Below are positions 1 through 10,383 of a DNA stretch of 33,052 bases, in pieces. A model generated the notes under the pieces. That model had not been told where the DNA came from and made no database searches. It saw only the letters and a program-made list of their open reading frames with translations. Numbering within the stretch: position 1 is the first letter of the stretch; every line of letters starts with the position of its first letter. The DNA comes from an uncultured Verrucomicrobiota bacterium (GTDB lineage: Bacteria > Verrucomicrobiota > Verrucomicrobiia > Verrucomicrobiales > Verrucomicrobiaceae). The stretch is from positions 1-33,052 of the forward strand of contig CAINXC010000121.1 of assembly GCA_903854655.1 (NCBI GenBank). Direction: 5' to 3'. The position numbers were made by a program, and so were the translations under genes.

Positions 1-192
1 AAGGAGCCCATCGAGTTCCCCCTCAACCGAGTGATCGCCGGCTGGACCGAAGGCGTGCAGCTCATGTCCGAAGGCGCGAAATTTCGCTTCTTCATCCCCT
101 CCAAGCTGGCCTATGGCACGCGTGGCGCCGGCCGCGACATCGGCCCGAATGAGGCGCTGATCTTTGAGGTGGAGCTGTTGGAAGTGAAGTAA
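1..192 (+). CDS. FKBP-type peptidyl-prolyl cis-trans isomerase, C-terminal fragment
   Basis: The window opens inside this gene; 63 codons remain before a TAA stop. The fragment contains the FKBP signature in order: a hydrophobic strand ending in VIAGWTEGVQLM, the segment GAKFRFFIPSKLAYG, then a GAGRDIGPNEALIFEVELLEV terminal strand, split here only for description. FKBP proteins catalyse proline cis-trans isomerisation and act as folding helpers; many in this phylum are exported, but the N-terminus and any signal peptide lie outside the window. The gene ends just before a long imperfect hairpin that separates it from the convergent DUF1080 gene. Family assignment is firm; the specific member (FkpA, SlyD or Mip-like) cannot be told from the tail. 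Confidence 0.9.
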   Translation, partial: KEPIEFPLNRVIAGWTEGVQLMSEGAKFRFFIPSKLAYGTRGAGRDIGPNEALIFEVELLEVK

Positions 193-292
193 AGATTCAA
201 GACGGCAAGATCCAAGATTCAAGAGCTGAAAGCGACCGTTCACGCTCGCTTTCAGGTCAGATCTTGGATCTTCAATCTTGAAATCTTGGATC
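191..292. terminator. Repeat-rich inverted repeat between convergent genes, probable bidirectional terminator
   Basis: Nested inverted repeats are visible. AAGATCCAAGAT (207-218) pairs with ATCTTGGATCTT (261-272), and CTGAAAGCGA (226-235) pairs with TCGCTTTCAG (246-255). An outer arm around AAGATTCAAG (192-201) can pair imperfectly with TCTTGAAATCTT (276-287). The short words CAAGATTCAAG and CAAGATCCAAG and their complements recur several times, so several alternative folds are possible. It fills the whole gap between two convergent genes, which fits a bidirectional terminator; T-rich ends follow on either strand. Confidence 0.6.
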
Positions 293-1282
293 TTATTTCA
301 CCACCGGCGTGAGCACAACGTTACGGTAGTCAATATTGGTGTGGTCGCCCTGCAAGAACAGGGGGCCGGGCTTCATTTCGTCGCTGGTCAGGGCACCGCC
401 GGTGCAGCCAAGCACGGGCTGGTTGTCGATGATCTTCTGGCCGTTGAGGATGACGGTCACGTGGCGGTCCACCAGCGTGATATCAAAGGTCTGCCATTCG
501 CCAATCGGCTTCTCGGCCGCTACAGACGGGGTGATGCGGCTGTAGAGGGCGCCCATGTTGTGCGGGTCCAGCGCCTTGCCGAAGGTTTCTGCAACCTGGA
601 TTTCATAGATGCCGCGCAGGTAGATGCCGCTGTTGCTGTCCTTTTGGGTGCGAGTCTCCAGCTTGATGTTGAAGTCCTCGAACTCTTTGTCGGTGCGCAG
701 GTTGCCGAAGTGCTTGCCCTTTTCGACACGGTTCTGAAGCACGCCATCGACGACGCTCCAGCCGTTGTCGGAGTCAGGCTTGACCAGCCGCCAGCCGCTG
801 AGGTCCTTGCCATTGAAGAGCTGGATCGGGTCGCCAAACTTCACTTTGGAGAGATCGGGCGCAGCAGGCACCGGCGGGATGCGGTGACCGGTGAACTCGG
901 CCTTGCCAAATTCCTTGCCGTCGGCCTTGGCCTTCACCGTAGTCAGCACCAAATCATCGCCTGTCGCCGCAGCGGTAATGGTTTCAGTGACTTGTTCCTC
1001 GGCATTGGTTTTGGCGTTCTTTGCCTTGGAGATGCGGGTGACGACGAGCTTGTCGCCATCGACCTTGACGCCCTGCACCGGCAGCACGCTGCCGCCGCCC
1101 CAGAGAATGCTGCCGCTAAGAGCGCCGCCCTTGTCCTCCACGCCCAGCCAGCCCGCGCCGCCACCAGGAATGGTCAGCGCCCAGCGGCCAATATAAGGAT
1201 TGTCCGCGAAGGCGGTGATGCTGCTGCCGCTGAGGAGCACGAGGGCGAGGAGACGAAGACGGGATAGGGATGGTCGGGTCAT
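293..1282 (-). CDS. Secreted DUF1080 (3-keto-disaccharide hydrolase-like) protein with extra N-terminal beta domain
   Basis: A 329-residue protein from the ATG at 1282. I prefer this start over an in-frame TTG at 1318 because it places a clean signal peptide (RLRLLALVLLSGSSITAFA) at residues 9-26. The C-terminal half, about residues 152-329, is a DUF1080 domain (PF06439, jelly-roll fold). It carries the typical LFNGKDLSGW opening, the WSVVDGVLQ strand, DSNSGIYLRG and the closing GPLFLQGDH...IDYRNVVL segment. Some family members hydrolyse 3-keto-disaccharides; many are only known as exported planctomycete/verrucomicrobial proteins. Residues 28-135 form a separate beta-rich, lipocalin-like region (YIGRWALTIPGG; then a run of strands ending GKEFGKAEFTGHRIPP) that I cannot assign. 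It is divergent from murI. Substrate unknown. Confidence 0.85.
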   Translation of the reverse strand: MTRPSLSRLRLLALVLLSGSSITAFADNPYIGRWALTIPGGGAGWLGVEDKGGALSGSILWGGGSVLPVQGVKVDGDKLVVTRISKAKNAKTNAEEQVTETITAAATGDDLVLTTVKAKADGKEFGKAEFTGHRIPPVPAAPDLSKVKFGDPIQLFNGKDLSGWRLVKPDSDNGWSVVDGVLQNRVEKGKHFGNLRTDKEFEDFNIKLETRTQKDSNSGIYLRGIYEIQVAETFGKALDPHNMGALYSRITPSVAAEKPIGEWQTFDITLVDRHVTVILNGQKIIDNQPVLGCTGGALTSDEMKPGPLFLQGDHTNIDYRNVVLTPVVK

Positions 1283-1396
1283 AGAGGTGATGATCAAGAA
1301 CGTGCCGGTCGCTGGCAACTTTCGATTTTCGGGATGCAGCCTCGCCTGCCCGCTGCTAGGCTTGAAGGCTCATGCCTGATCTTTCCGCCCCTTCTC

Positions 1397-2203
1397 ATGA
1401 CCATTGACAACCAAGCCCCCCTGGGCGTTTTCGATTCCGGCGTTGGCGGGCTTACGGTCGTGCGGGCGCTGCGCGAAATGCTGCCCAACGAGTCCATCAT
1501 TTACCTGGGCGACACCGCGCGCCTGCCGTATGGGTCGAAATCGCCGGACACCATCCGGCGTTTCGCGGTGGAAGACACGCAGTTCCTGGTGGATCACCAC
1601 GTCAAGGCGGTGGTGGTGGCCTGCAACACCGCGACCGCCCATGCGCTGCCACATCTGCAAAAGACCTTTCGCATGCCGGTCATCGGCGTTGTGGAGCCAG
1701 GGGTGGAGGCTACGCTGGCGGACACCGCGACCCAGCGCGTGGGCATCATGGCCACGGCAGGCACCATTCGGAGCTGCGCCTACCAGCACGCGATTGCAAT
1801 GCAGCGGCCGGATGTGATCACGGAAGGCAAGGCAACGCCCCTGCTGGTGCCCTTCATCGAAGAGGGCTGGATTGATCACCCGGCCCTTGAGCTTGTCCTG
1901 CGGGAGTATCTGAAGCCCATGCTCGACCATGGCATCGACACGCTGGTGCTGGGCTGCACCCACTATCCTCTCCTCATGCCGGTGCTCAAGCGCATGCTCG
2001 GCAACAAGGTGCGGCTGGTGGATTCCGCCAGCACCTGCGCCGCCCACACGAAGCGCATGCTGGAAGCCGAAAACCTGCTGCGCACGTCCAAGGCCAGGCC
2101 GGTCCTTGAAATCCACCTCACCGACTACTCCGAGCAGTTCGAGGCCCTTGCCCACCGCTTCCTGGGCTACGAGTTCGGCAAGATCAAGAAGGCCGTCCTC
2201 TGA
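1397..2203 (+). CDS. murI: Glutamate racemase
   Basis: Cofactor-independent racemase converting L- to D-glutamate for peptidoglycan synthesis in the cytosol. The 268-residue product has the full family pattern: VFDSGVGGLTVV with the acid/substrate residues D13-S14, GDTARLPYGSKS, the first catalytic cysteine C76 in VACNTATAHAL, and the second catalytic cysteine C187 in LGCTHYPLL. Length is typical. The reading frame stays open upstream, but the ATG at 1397 fits the family N-terminus. It is preceded by a pyrimidine-rich stretch (CGCCCCTTCTC) and no Shine-Dalgarno sequence. The gene stands alone, divergent from the DUF1080 gene and convergent with the large repeat-protein gene. Confidence 0.95.
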   Translation: MTIDNQAPLGVFDSGVGGLTVVRALREMLPNESIIYLGDTARLPYGSKSPDTIRRFAVEDTQFLVDHHVKAVVVACNTATAHALPHLQKTFRMPVIGVVEPGVEATLADTATQRVGIMATAGTIRSCAYQHAIAMQRPDVITEGKATPLLVPFIEEGWIDHPALELVLREYLKPMLDHGIDTLVLGCTHYPLLMPVLKRMLGNKVRLVDSASTCAAHTKRMLEAENLLRTSKARPVLEIHLTDYSEQFEALAHRFLGYEFGKIKKAVL

Positions 2204-2218
2204 CAGCACCAAACAAAA

Positions 2219-2249
2219 CTGCCCCCTCCCGGGTCACGGGAGGGGGCAG
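2219..2249. terminator. Strong hairpin terminator between murI and the giant repeat protein
   Basis: A perfect 13-bp stem, CTGCCCCCTCCCG (2219-2231) with CGGGAGGGGGCAG (2237-2249), closed by a 5-nt loop. On the minus strand it is followed by a T-rich run (AGTTTTGTTTGG), so it best fits the end of the minus-strand gene that stops at 2281. It can also stop murI transcripts by hairpin alone. Confidence 0.8.
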
Positions 2250-2280
2250 GCAGAGGCTCGAACTATCGGATCGAGAGAGA

Positions 2281-5200
2281 CTATTGAGCCGAGAGGGTTA
2301 CACCACCGCTCTCAGGATGCGCATCCGCGACCCTGTTGCTGATGAAGTAGCCGTAGCCGCCTTGGTTTGCGCCTTTCTGGAGCATGATGCCCTTGTAAGT
2401 GGGCTTGACTGTCGAAGGCGATGTCCAGTTTGGCGCGAACCAACCGGAGAAACTGCCGCCGGTGCCAATGACCAGCGAAAGGCTGGCGCTGGTGCTCCCC
2501 ACGTATGAAACCGCGTTGCCCGAGATGTTAAACAAGGTGATCGGGATCGTGCTTGGCAGATTCCCGTCAGCGAACACAATTCTGGCGTTGCCGTTGGTTG
2601 GGTCGGTGGCTGCAAGGCCAAGCGTTGACTGGGCCGTTCTGGCGCCGGCGTAAAGGCTGCCCACCAGATTGATTGTGACGCCATTCGGCCATCCGGCAGT
2701 GTACAAGGCGGAACCTGCGGCCGCAGGGCGAATCCACAGAAGGTTCGTTCCCAAGACATCGCTGTCAGATTGAGTGGCATCAAAAACCAGCGTGCCGCCA
2801 AAGGCGCCCAGCTTGGTGCTGTTTGCGGGCGTCACCAACTGCACAAAGAAGGGGCACGTCTGGCTGTCCACCATCGCTGAAGTGGTGGTGAAGGCCATCC
2901 CATCGGCCAGCGTGCCGGCAATGGTCACAATGCCGGTGTTGGTGAGCGTGATGGTGCCGATGCCATCCCCCTGAGGATACGTTGATGTGTCTTTGGAGGG
3001 GGTCTGGGCCTGAGTCGGCAGCACGAAGGTGAACACACCGGACGTGCTGAGGTTGAGCAAGCCTGAGCCTGAGGGCACCTTCCTGGCGGCGCTGTAGTAG
3101 CCACGCTTGGCCGTGCCTGTGCTGGTCACGAGGCCCTTGACTGACGTCATTGAGATCTGATCGTTGCCAAGCCCGGCATTGTAGCTCAGCGCCAGCGTGC
3201 GCCCGCCGGCTGTGGTAAATGTGGCGGCAAGGGTGCTCGCAGTGCCAAAGCTGGAGGAACCATCGCCGTAAAAGGTGGCAATGATCGTCGTGCTGGCGCC
3301 ATCAATCGACAGCACGCCGGAAAAGGCGCCCGTGGCCGCGTTGAGTGTGCCGGTGAGGAAGCCCTCGGTGTTGATGCTTGGGGTGCCTCCGCCGCTGACG
3401 TTCAGCGGGCCGTAGAAAGATGTGGTCTTACCGGTCGCTCCACCAAAAGGTGAGGCGATATAATTGGCGGTCACACTGGTAGGGTCAGAGGGCATGTTGA
3501 AGCTGGCCGTATTGCCCACAGTTGTTGCGCCGGATGGCAGGCCGGACCAGCCATCGAAGGCATAGCCAGAGTAAGCGACAGCCGTCAGAACCACCGGGGC
3601 GGCCGGCACTACCAGGCAAGATTTTGGGTTGACGTTCGCTGTGACCGGAAGCATGGGGCCCACGCTATGGCTGGGGGTCGCCGCCACCGTGACGATACCG
3701 GCCGTATCGGGCCTCGTCGAGATCCCCGAAGGAACGCTCCGGGTGATCGACAGGCTCACGCCACCCGTCAAAGTGAAGTTGCGGGGGACGGAGGTGACGT
3801 TGCCGCGAAGATCGTAGGCGGCGATCGACAGCGTGTTCGAGCCCAGATAGGGCGCGAAGGTGAGGGAGAACTGCACCGTCGTGCCGCTGACAGAACCCAG
3901 CACGGCCGGATAAGCGACTCCATTGGCGGTGACCGTCACCTTGGAAATGCCCCGGGCGTCATCGGCCGATCCGGTCACCGTCACAGTGGGATTGGACACA
4001 GCGTCGAGACTGGTCGTTGACACATCAGGATTGGTAACGTCCACAGTCGGTTTCGTGGTGTCATTGGCCAGAATCTCGACTGTGGTGGTGGTGATGGCGC
4101 CCAGCGTGGCGGTCAAGGAGGGGTCGCTGAGGGTGGCGGTGAACTGCATGTTAGGCACCGTTCCTGTCTTGGGGCTGAGTGTGACAGGGACATTCTTGCT
4201 GATCTGCCCGGCGGCGAAGCTCACTGTGGTGGCCGCACCTGTAAGATTGGTATAATCAACACCGGCCGTGGCGCCGGTGAATGGCGGGAAAGCGTTGTCG
4301 GTGCCGTCAGCAGTATTGATGACCACGGTCTGGGCCTGGGTTGTAACCGCCCTGTTGACGACGAGGTTCACCGTCCTTGCGCCTTGGTCCACGACGTAAG
4401 TAGGCGCGCTGAACGTGATCGCGCTCGGGGGCACCGACGACGCTGACAAAGTGAGCGAGAAGGTTGGATGGGTTGCGTCATTGCTTGGAATTACCAAAGT
4501 CGCGACGCGCGTGCCAAAAGTGACCGGATTTAATTCCACTGTGAACGTTGTTTGCGTGCCGGCAGCGACGCTTGAGCTCATGCCGGAGGTGTTCACCGTG
4601 AATTCGGAGGAGAACTTGCTAACAGTGACGCTGGGGGTGCCAAGGCTGAGCGCGGCAGTGCCCGTGTTTTTGACGATGACCGTCTGAATGGCGCCTGCCC
4701 CATTTCCAACGTTGCCGAAGCTGATGTATCCGGTGCCGGAGACAAGATTGGTGCCGGGAACGGACTGCACGGCAATCGTGGGAGCCAGTGAGTTGAAGCC
4801 TACATCAGCGCTGAACACCGTGCCTGCGTCATTGGCGCCGCCAGCATAAGCTGTTCCATGCAGAAGGCCGTCCGTTCCTACGATCAGGTCGCCGATGGGG
4901 TTGGCTCCCTGCGGGTCGGACGCACCTTCAAAATTGATCAAAGCGGTGAGCGAACCGCCAGGCGTGACCTTGAAGAGCGTGCCCAGACCGAATGTGCCAC
5001 CAGCGTATGACAGGCCGTAGAAATTGTTGTCGGGCCCTTGAACAAGCGCTCCGTTTGGTTGAGTGCCGGAGCCGGTGGTCATGTTGGCCACGAGGCTCAA
5101 AGTTCCACCAGTAGTGATTTTGAATATGGTTCCGTGGCCGCTGTTGCCATGGGTCGTTGTGCCGTAGAGACTGCCGTCGCTGCCCTGAATCAAGGAGCCC

Positions 5201-6021
5201 GTGGGAGCCCCGTAACTCGTGCCATTAAATGACACAAGGCTGTTAATGGTGCCGTCGGAGGTAAGCTGGAACACCGTGCCGTTGTTCGAGGAACCGCCCA
5301 TGTAGGTGGTTCCGTAAAAATTGCCGTCAGAAGCGAGGAGCAGGTGACTGTTTGGGCTGTTGCCATTGCTGCCTGAGAATTCAGCGAACTTGGCGACAGT
5401 GCTGCCATCCGTGCTCACTTGCACGATCGTGCCGTCGAAGGTGGTGCCACCACCAGCGCACGTTACGTAGAGGTTTCCGTCGTTCCCAAAGGCCAAACCG
5501 ACCGGGCCTCCTCCGATCCCCGGGTCGGACTCCAAGAACGTGTACAAGACGGTGAGTGTGCCGTCCGTCGTCAACTTGAACACATTCCCGTCGGCAGGAA
5601 TGCTGGCATCCCCGCAAATGCCGTAGAGAAGGTGGTCAGGACCTTCCAGCAGGGTGGCGAAAGGGGTGCCACCGTCGCCGTCGGCAATGCCCTGAAAGCT
5701 ATAGACTACGGAGAATGTGCCAGAGGGCGTGACCTTGAAAACAGTGCCGTGGCCGTAGGTTCCGCCATTCCGGGCGCAACCGTAGAAATTACCATCGGAG
5801 TGTTGCAACAGACCGCGGACCGGCAACGAGCCATCGTTGGTGGGATCGAACGAATGCTGGGTTGTCAACGTGGCGACGGGGGTTGCCTGCAGCGCGCTTG
5901 CAGCCAGCAGGCCGGCTGACAGGACGAGGGAGGCCACAGAACGCACGAAACCGTTCCTGAAGGGAACAGTGGAGGGGTCTTTTGATCGATGAAGACAGAG
6001 CTTGGATTCGATGATGTTCAT
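2281..6021 (-). CDS. Giant secreted GloVer-repeat / Calx-beta / Ig-like surface protein
   Basis: A 1246-residue exported protein from the ATG at 6021; an in-frame TTG at 6072 is possible but not needed. Residues 26-46 form the hydrophobic core of a signal peptide after a long charged N-region. About residues 55-409 hold seven GloVer-type repeats (pattern SDGNFYG..xGGT..GTVFKVTxxGT), which likely form a propeller. Then come a choice-of-anchor-D-like domain (about 410-528), a Calx-beta domain (about 530-650), an Ig-like domain (about 655-750), an InlB-type repeat with the AYSGYAFDGW motif (about 805-855), and a 390-residue beta-rich C-terminus ending KGIMLQKGANQGGYGYFISN. No transmembrane anchor, LPXTG or PEP-CTERM is seen. 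Inferred role: adhesion or cell-surface binding, possibly calcium-dependent; the ligand is unknown. Confidence 0.8.
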   Translation of the reverse strand: MNIIESKLCLHRSKDPSTVPFRNGFVRSVASLVLSAGLLAASALQATPVATLTTQHSFDPTNDGSLPVRGLLQHSDGNFYGCARNGGTYGHGTVFKVTPSGTFSVVYSFQGIADGDGGTPFATLLEGPDHLLYGICGDASIPADGNVFKLTTDGTLTVLYTFLESDPGIGGGPVGLAFGNDGNLYVTCAGGGTTFDGTIVQVSTDGSTVAKFAEFSGSNGNSPNSHLLLASDGNFYGTTYMGGSSNNGTVFQLTSDGTINSLVSFNGTSYGAPTGSLIQGSDGSLYGTTTHGNSGHGTIFKITTGGTLSLVANMTTGSGTQPNGALVQGPDNNFYGLSYAGGTFGLGTLFKVTPGGSLTALINFEGASDPQGANPIGDLIVGTDGLLHGTAYAGGANDAGTVFSADVGFNSLAPTIAVQSVPGTNLVSGTGYISFGNVGNGAGAIQTVIVKNTGTAALSLGTPSVTVSKFSSEFTVNTSGMSSSVAAGTQTTFTVELNPVTFGTRVATLVIPSNDATHPTFSLTLSASSVPPSAITFSAPTYVVDQGARTVNLVVNRAVTTQAQTVVINTADGTDNAFPPFTGATAGVDYTNLTGAATTVSFAAGQISKNVPVTLSPKTGTVPNMQFTATLSDPSLTATLGAITTTTVEILANDTTKPTVDVTNPDVSTTSLDAVSNPTVTVTGSADDARGISKVTVTANGVAYPAVLGSVSGTTVQFSLTFAPYLGSNTLSIAAYDLRGNVTSVPRNFTLTGGVSLSITRSVPSGISTRPDTAGIVTVAATPSHSVGPMLPVTANVNPKSCLVVPAAPVVLTAVAYSGYAFDGWSGLPSGATTVGNTASFNMPSDPTSVTANYIASPFGGATGKTTSFYGPLNVSGGGTPSINTEGFLTGTLNAATGAFSGVLSIDGASTTIIATFYGDGSSSFGTASTLAATFTTAGGRTLALSYNAGLGNDQISMTSVKGLVTSTGTAKRGYYSAARKVPSGSGLLNLSTSGVFTFVLPTQAQTPSKDTSTYPQGDGIGTITLTNTGIVTIAGTLADGMAFTTTSAMVDSQTCPFFVQLVTPANSTKLGAFGGTLVFDATQSDSDVLGTNLLWIRPAAAGSALYTAGWPNGVTINLVGSLYAGARTAQSTLGLAATDPTNGNARIVFADGNLPSTIPITLFNISGNAVSYVGSTSASLSLVIGTGGSFSGWFAPNWTSPSTVKPTYKGIMLQKGANQGGYGYFISNRVADAHPESGGVTLSAQ

Positions 6022-6088
6022 TGTTATTGGGCTTGAGTTGGCAGCGCACACTGACGATTTTGGGCAAGCCAAATTTTAACGCATTAAC

Positions 6089-6094
6089 TATAAT
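6089..6094 (+). promoter_or_regulatory. TATAAT -10-like hexamer upstream of mcsB
   Basis: A perfect TATAAT sits in the AT-rich gap between the divergent giant repeat-protein gene and mcsB. No good -35 hexamer lies 16-18 bases upstream, so the assignment rests on the -10 match and position alone. A start near 6101 would give a leader of about 185 nt for mcsB. The complementary strand carries TATAGT at the same place, so the element could serve either direction. Confidence 0.25.
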
Positions 6095-6105
6095 TACCAT
6101 TTTTA

Positions 6106-6122
6106 TAGGTTTTTGTAGGTTT
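6106..6122 (+). repeat. 7-3-7 direct repeat (TAGGTTT-TTG-TAGGTTT), possible operator
   Basis: TAGGTTT occurs at 6106-6112 and again at 6116-6122, separated by three bases, so the two copies lie one helical turn apart. This is the same geometry as the tandem heptads bound by CtsR in Firmicutes upstream of mcsB/clpC, but the base sequence differs from the CtsR box (GGTCAAA). It sits just after the TATAAT at 6089. It may be an operator for mcsB-clpC, for the divergent gene, or chance in an AT-rich stretch. Confidence 0.3.
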
Positions 6123-6286
6123 GATTAGCCGACATTTGCCTTCTCCTAGTATTAAAGGCTCCCTTATCATTGTGAGCCGCCGCTTCTTCTCTGCTCCCCC
6201 TCCTTCTCCCGGCATACGGATTGCTTGCGCAGTCTCTTATTCTCTGCTCCCTGACCCCTTTTCCACACGTAGTACCTTTGAAACCC

Positions 6287-7406
6287 ATGATGCGCTTTGC
6301 CACTCTCATCAAAAATCCCGCCGACTGGATGCGCGGCACTGGACCGCATTCGGACGTCGTGATGACGAGCCGGGTGAGGCTCGCGCGCAATCTGCGCGGC
6401 TATCCCTTTCCCGGCTGGAGCCAGGAGAAGCAGCGCACCGAGATGCTGGAAATGGCGCGACCGCTGGTCGAGGCGCTGCCCGAAATGAAGGATGGCTACA
6501 GCGAGGACTACGCCTCGCTGAGCAAGATCAGGAAACAAGTGCTGGTGGAGCGCCACATCATCAGCCGCGAGCATGCGGCGCGCTCCAGCGGCTGTGCCGT
6601 GGTGGTGGACCGCAAGCAAAATGTCTCCATCATGATCAATGAGGAGGATCATTTCCGCATGCAGGGCATTCGGCCGGGACTGGCGCTGCGCAGTGCGTTT
6701 GATCTGGTGGACAAGGTGGATTCCGAGCTCGAGGGCCAGATGCCTTATGCATTCGACTCGCGCCTGGGCTACCTCACCGCCTGCCCGACCAACCTCGGAA
6801 CCGGCATGAGGGCTTCCGTGATGATGCATCTGCCCGCGCTTGTGCTGACAGACCAGGTGAGCCAGGTCATGAAGGCGGTGAACAAGATCGGCCTTGCGGT
6901 GCGCGGCCTCTATGGCGAGGGCACGGAGGCTCTGGGCAACTTGTTTCAGGTGTCCAACCAGCACACACTGGGCGAAAAGGAGAGTGAAATCATCCTGCAG
7001 ATCGAAAAGGTGATCGAAAGCGTGGTGCGCTCGGAACAGAACGCCCGGCTCAAGCTGCGCGAAGACCACGCGACAATGCTGCATGACCAGGTGGGCCGTG
7101 CCTATGCGATTCTGCGCCACGCGCACATCTTGAATTCAAAAGAGGCGCTCAATCTGCTTTCGATGGTCCGGCTGGGCGCTGATCTGGATCTGATTCCGGA
7201 CTGTGACCGCAGCATTCTGGACATGCTGCTGCTGGAAATTCAGCCGGCGCATCTGCAACTGCGCGCCCAGCGCGAGCTCACCCCGGAGGAGCGTGATGTG
7301 ATGCGGGCGGAAATTACACGTCGCCGTTTGCATTCCGTCAACGGTCCCACTACCGTTTCGAAACTGGAACAAACGCCTGATTCGGAGGCCACCAAACCGG
7401 AGCAAA

Positions 7407-7417
<11 letters not shown>
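6287..7417 (+). CDS. mcsB: Protein arginine kinase McsB
   Basis: A 376-residue ATP:guanido phosphotransferase-family protein from the first of two tandem ATGs at 6287. It phosphorylates arginine side chains and so marks proteins for ClpC(P). Visible motifs: [19 protein letters not shown] (residues 24-42), the catalytic NEEDHFRMQ loop (N118-E119-E120-D121), [19 protein letters not shown], and [20 protein letters not shown]. The C-terminal helical part carries RDVMRA at 336-341, matching the RDXXRA phosphoarginine-binding motif of true McsB and absent from creatine/arginine kinases. The stop codon overlaps the clpC start, indicating a two-gene operon with translational coupling. No mcsA or ctsR is adjacent, unlike in Firmicutes. 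The longer in-frame TTG start at 6221 is unlikely. Confidence 0.92.
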
Positions 7418-9932
<2,515 letters not shown>

Positions 9933-9960
9933 CGTTCTCGCGACCCATGATTCCATTGCA

Positions 9961-9988
9961 AAGCCGGGCCGAATGGCCCGGCTTTTTT
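9961..9988 (+). terminator. Rho-independent terminator of mcsB-clpC
   Basis: Perfect 10-bp GC-rich stem AAGCCGGGCC (9961-9970) with GGCCCGGCTT (9975-9984), a GAAT loop, and a run of six T ending at 9988. It lies 28 bases after the clpC stop. Confidence 0.93.
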
Positions 9989-10029
9989 GCTTGTGGCGGC
10001 AGGCTTGAGACCGCATTGAATCGCCGCCC

Positions 10030-10353
10030 ATGAAGTCCATTCTCTATTTTTGCCTGGCTGCGCTGTTCGAGATATCGGGTTGCTTCAGCTTTTGGGCCTG
10101 GCTTCGGGAGCACAAGAGCGGCTGGTGGGCGCTGCCCGGGGCGGTGGGCCTCGTTCTTTTCGCCTGCCTGCTCACCCGCGTCGAAGCCTCGTTCGCCGGG
10201 CGTGCCTATGCCGCCTATGGTGGCATTTATATCGCCGCATCCCTCTGCTGGCTTTGGGCGGTTGAGCATACCGCTCCAGACCGCTACGACATGTTGGGAG
10301 CCTGCCTGTGTCTGGTTGGCATGGGCGTCATCCTCTTTGCGCCGCGTGGCTGA
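10030..10353 (+). CDS. UPF0060 (YnfA family) small integral membrane protein
   Basis: A 107-residue, very hydrophobic protein with four predicted membrane helices at about residues 5-22, 31-47, 60-77 and 87-104. The family signature is present: [18 protein letters not shown] at the start, a central [20 protein letters not shown] segment, and [18 protein letters not shown] at the end. YnfA-type proteins have been linked to small multidrug-resistance-like transport, but the native substrate is not established. It starts at ATG 10030, with CGCCGCCC and no Shine-Dalgarno sequence just upstream. It follows the clpC terminator and faces the EamA gene, so it appears to be transcribed alone. Confidence 0.9.
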   Translation: MKSILYFCLAALFEISGCFSFWAWLREHKSGWWALPGAVGLVLFACLLTRVEASFAGRAYAAYGGIYIAASLCWLWAVEHTAPDRYDMLGACLCLVGMGVILFAPRG

Positions 10354-10371
10354 GGTTTTCGACCGAAAGCC
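10354..10371. terminator. Small hairpin between convergent genes
   Basis: GGTTTTC (10354-10360) pairs with GAAAGCC (10365-10371), with one G-T pair and a GACC loop. It lies exactly in the 30-base gap between two convergent stop codons. There is no clear T run, so it is a weak candidate for a bidirectional terminator. Confidence 0.3.
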
Positions 10372-10383
10372 TGCCCTGGCACA

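Noticed and set aside
278..1267. 329-codon plus-strand frame opposite the DUF1080 gene
   Set aside because: The minus-strand product has signal peptide and DUF1080 motifs; this is its shadow.
6022..6286. Canonical CIRCE or CtsR operator upstream of mcsB
   Set aside because: I looked for TTAGCACTC/GAGTGCTAA and GGTCAAA heptads on both strands and did not see them; only the non-matching TAGGTTT pair is present.
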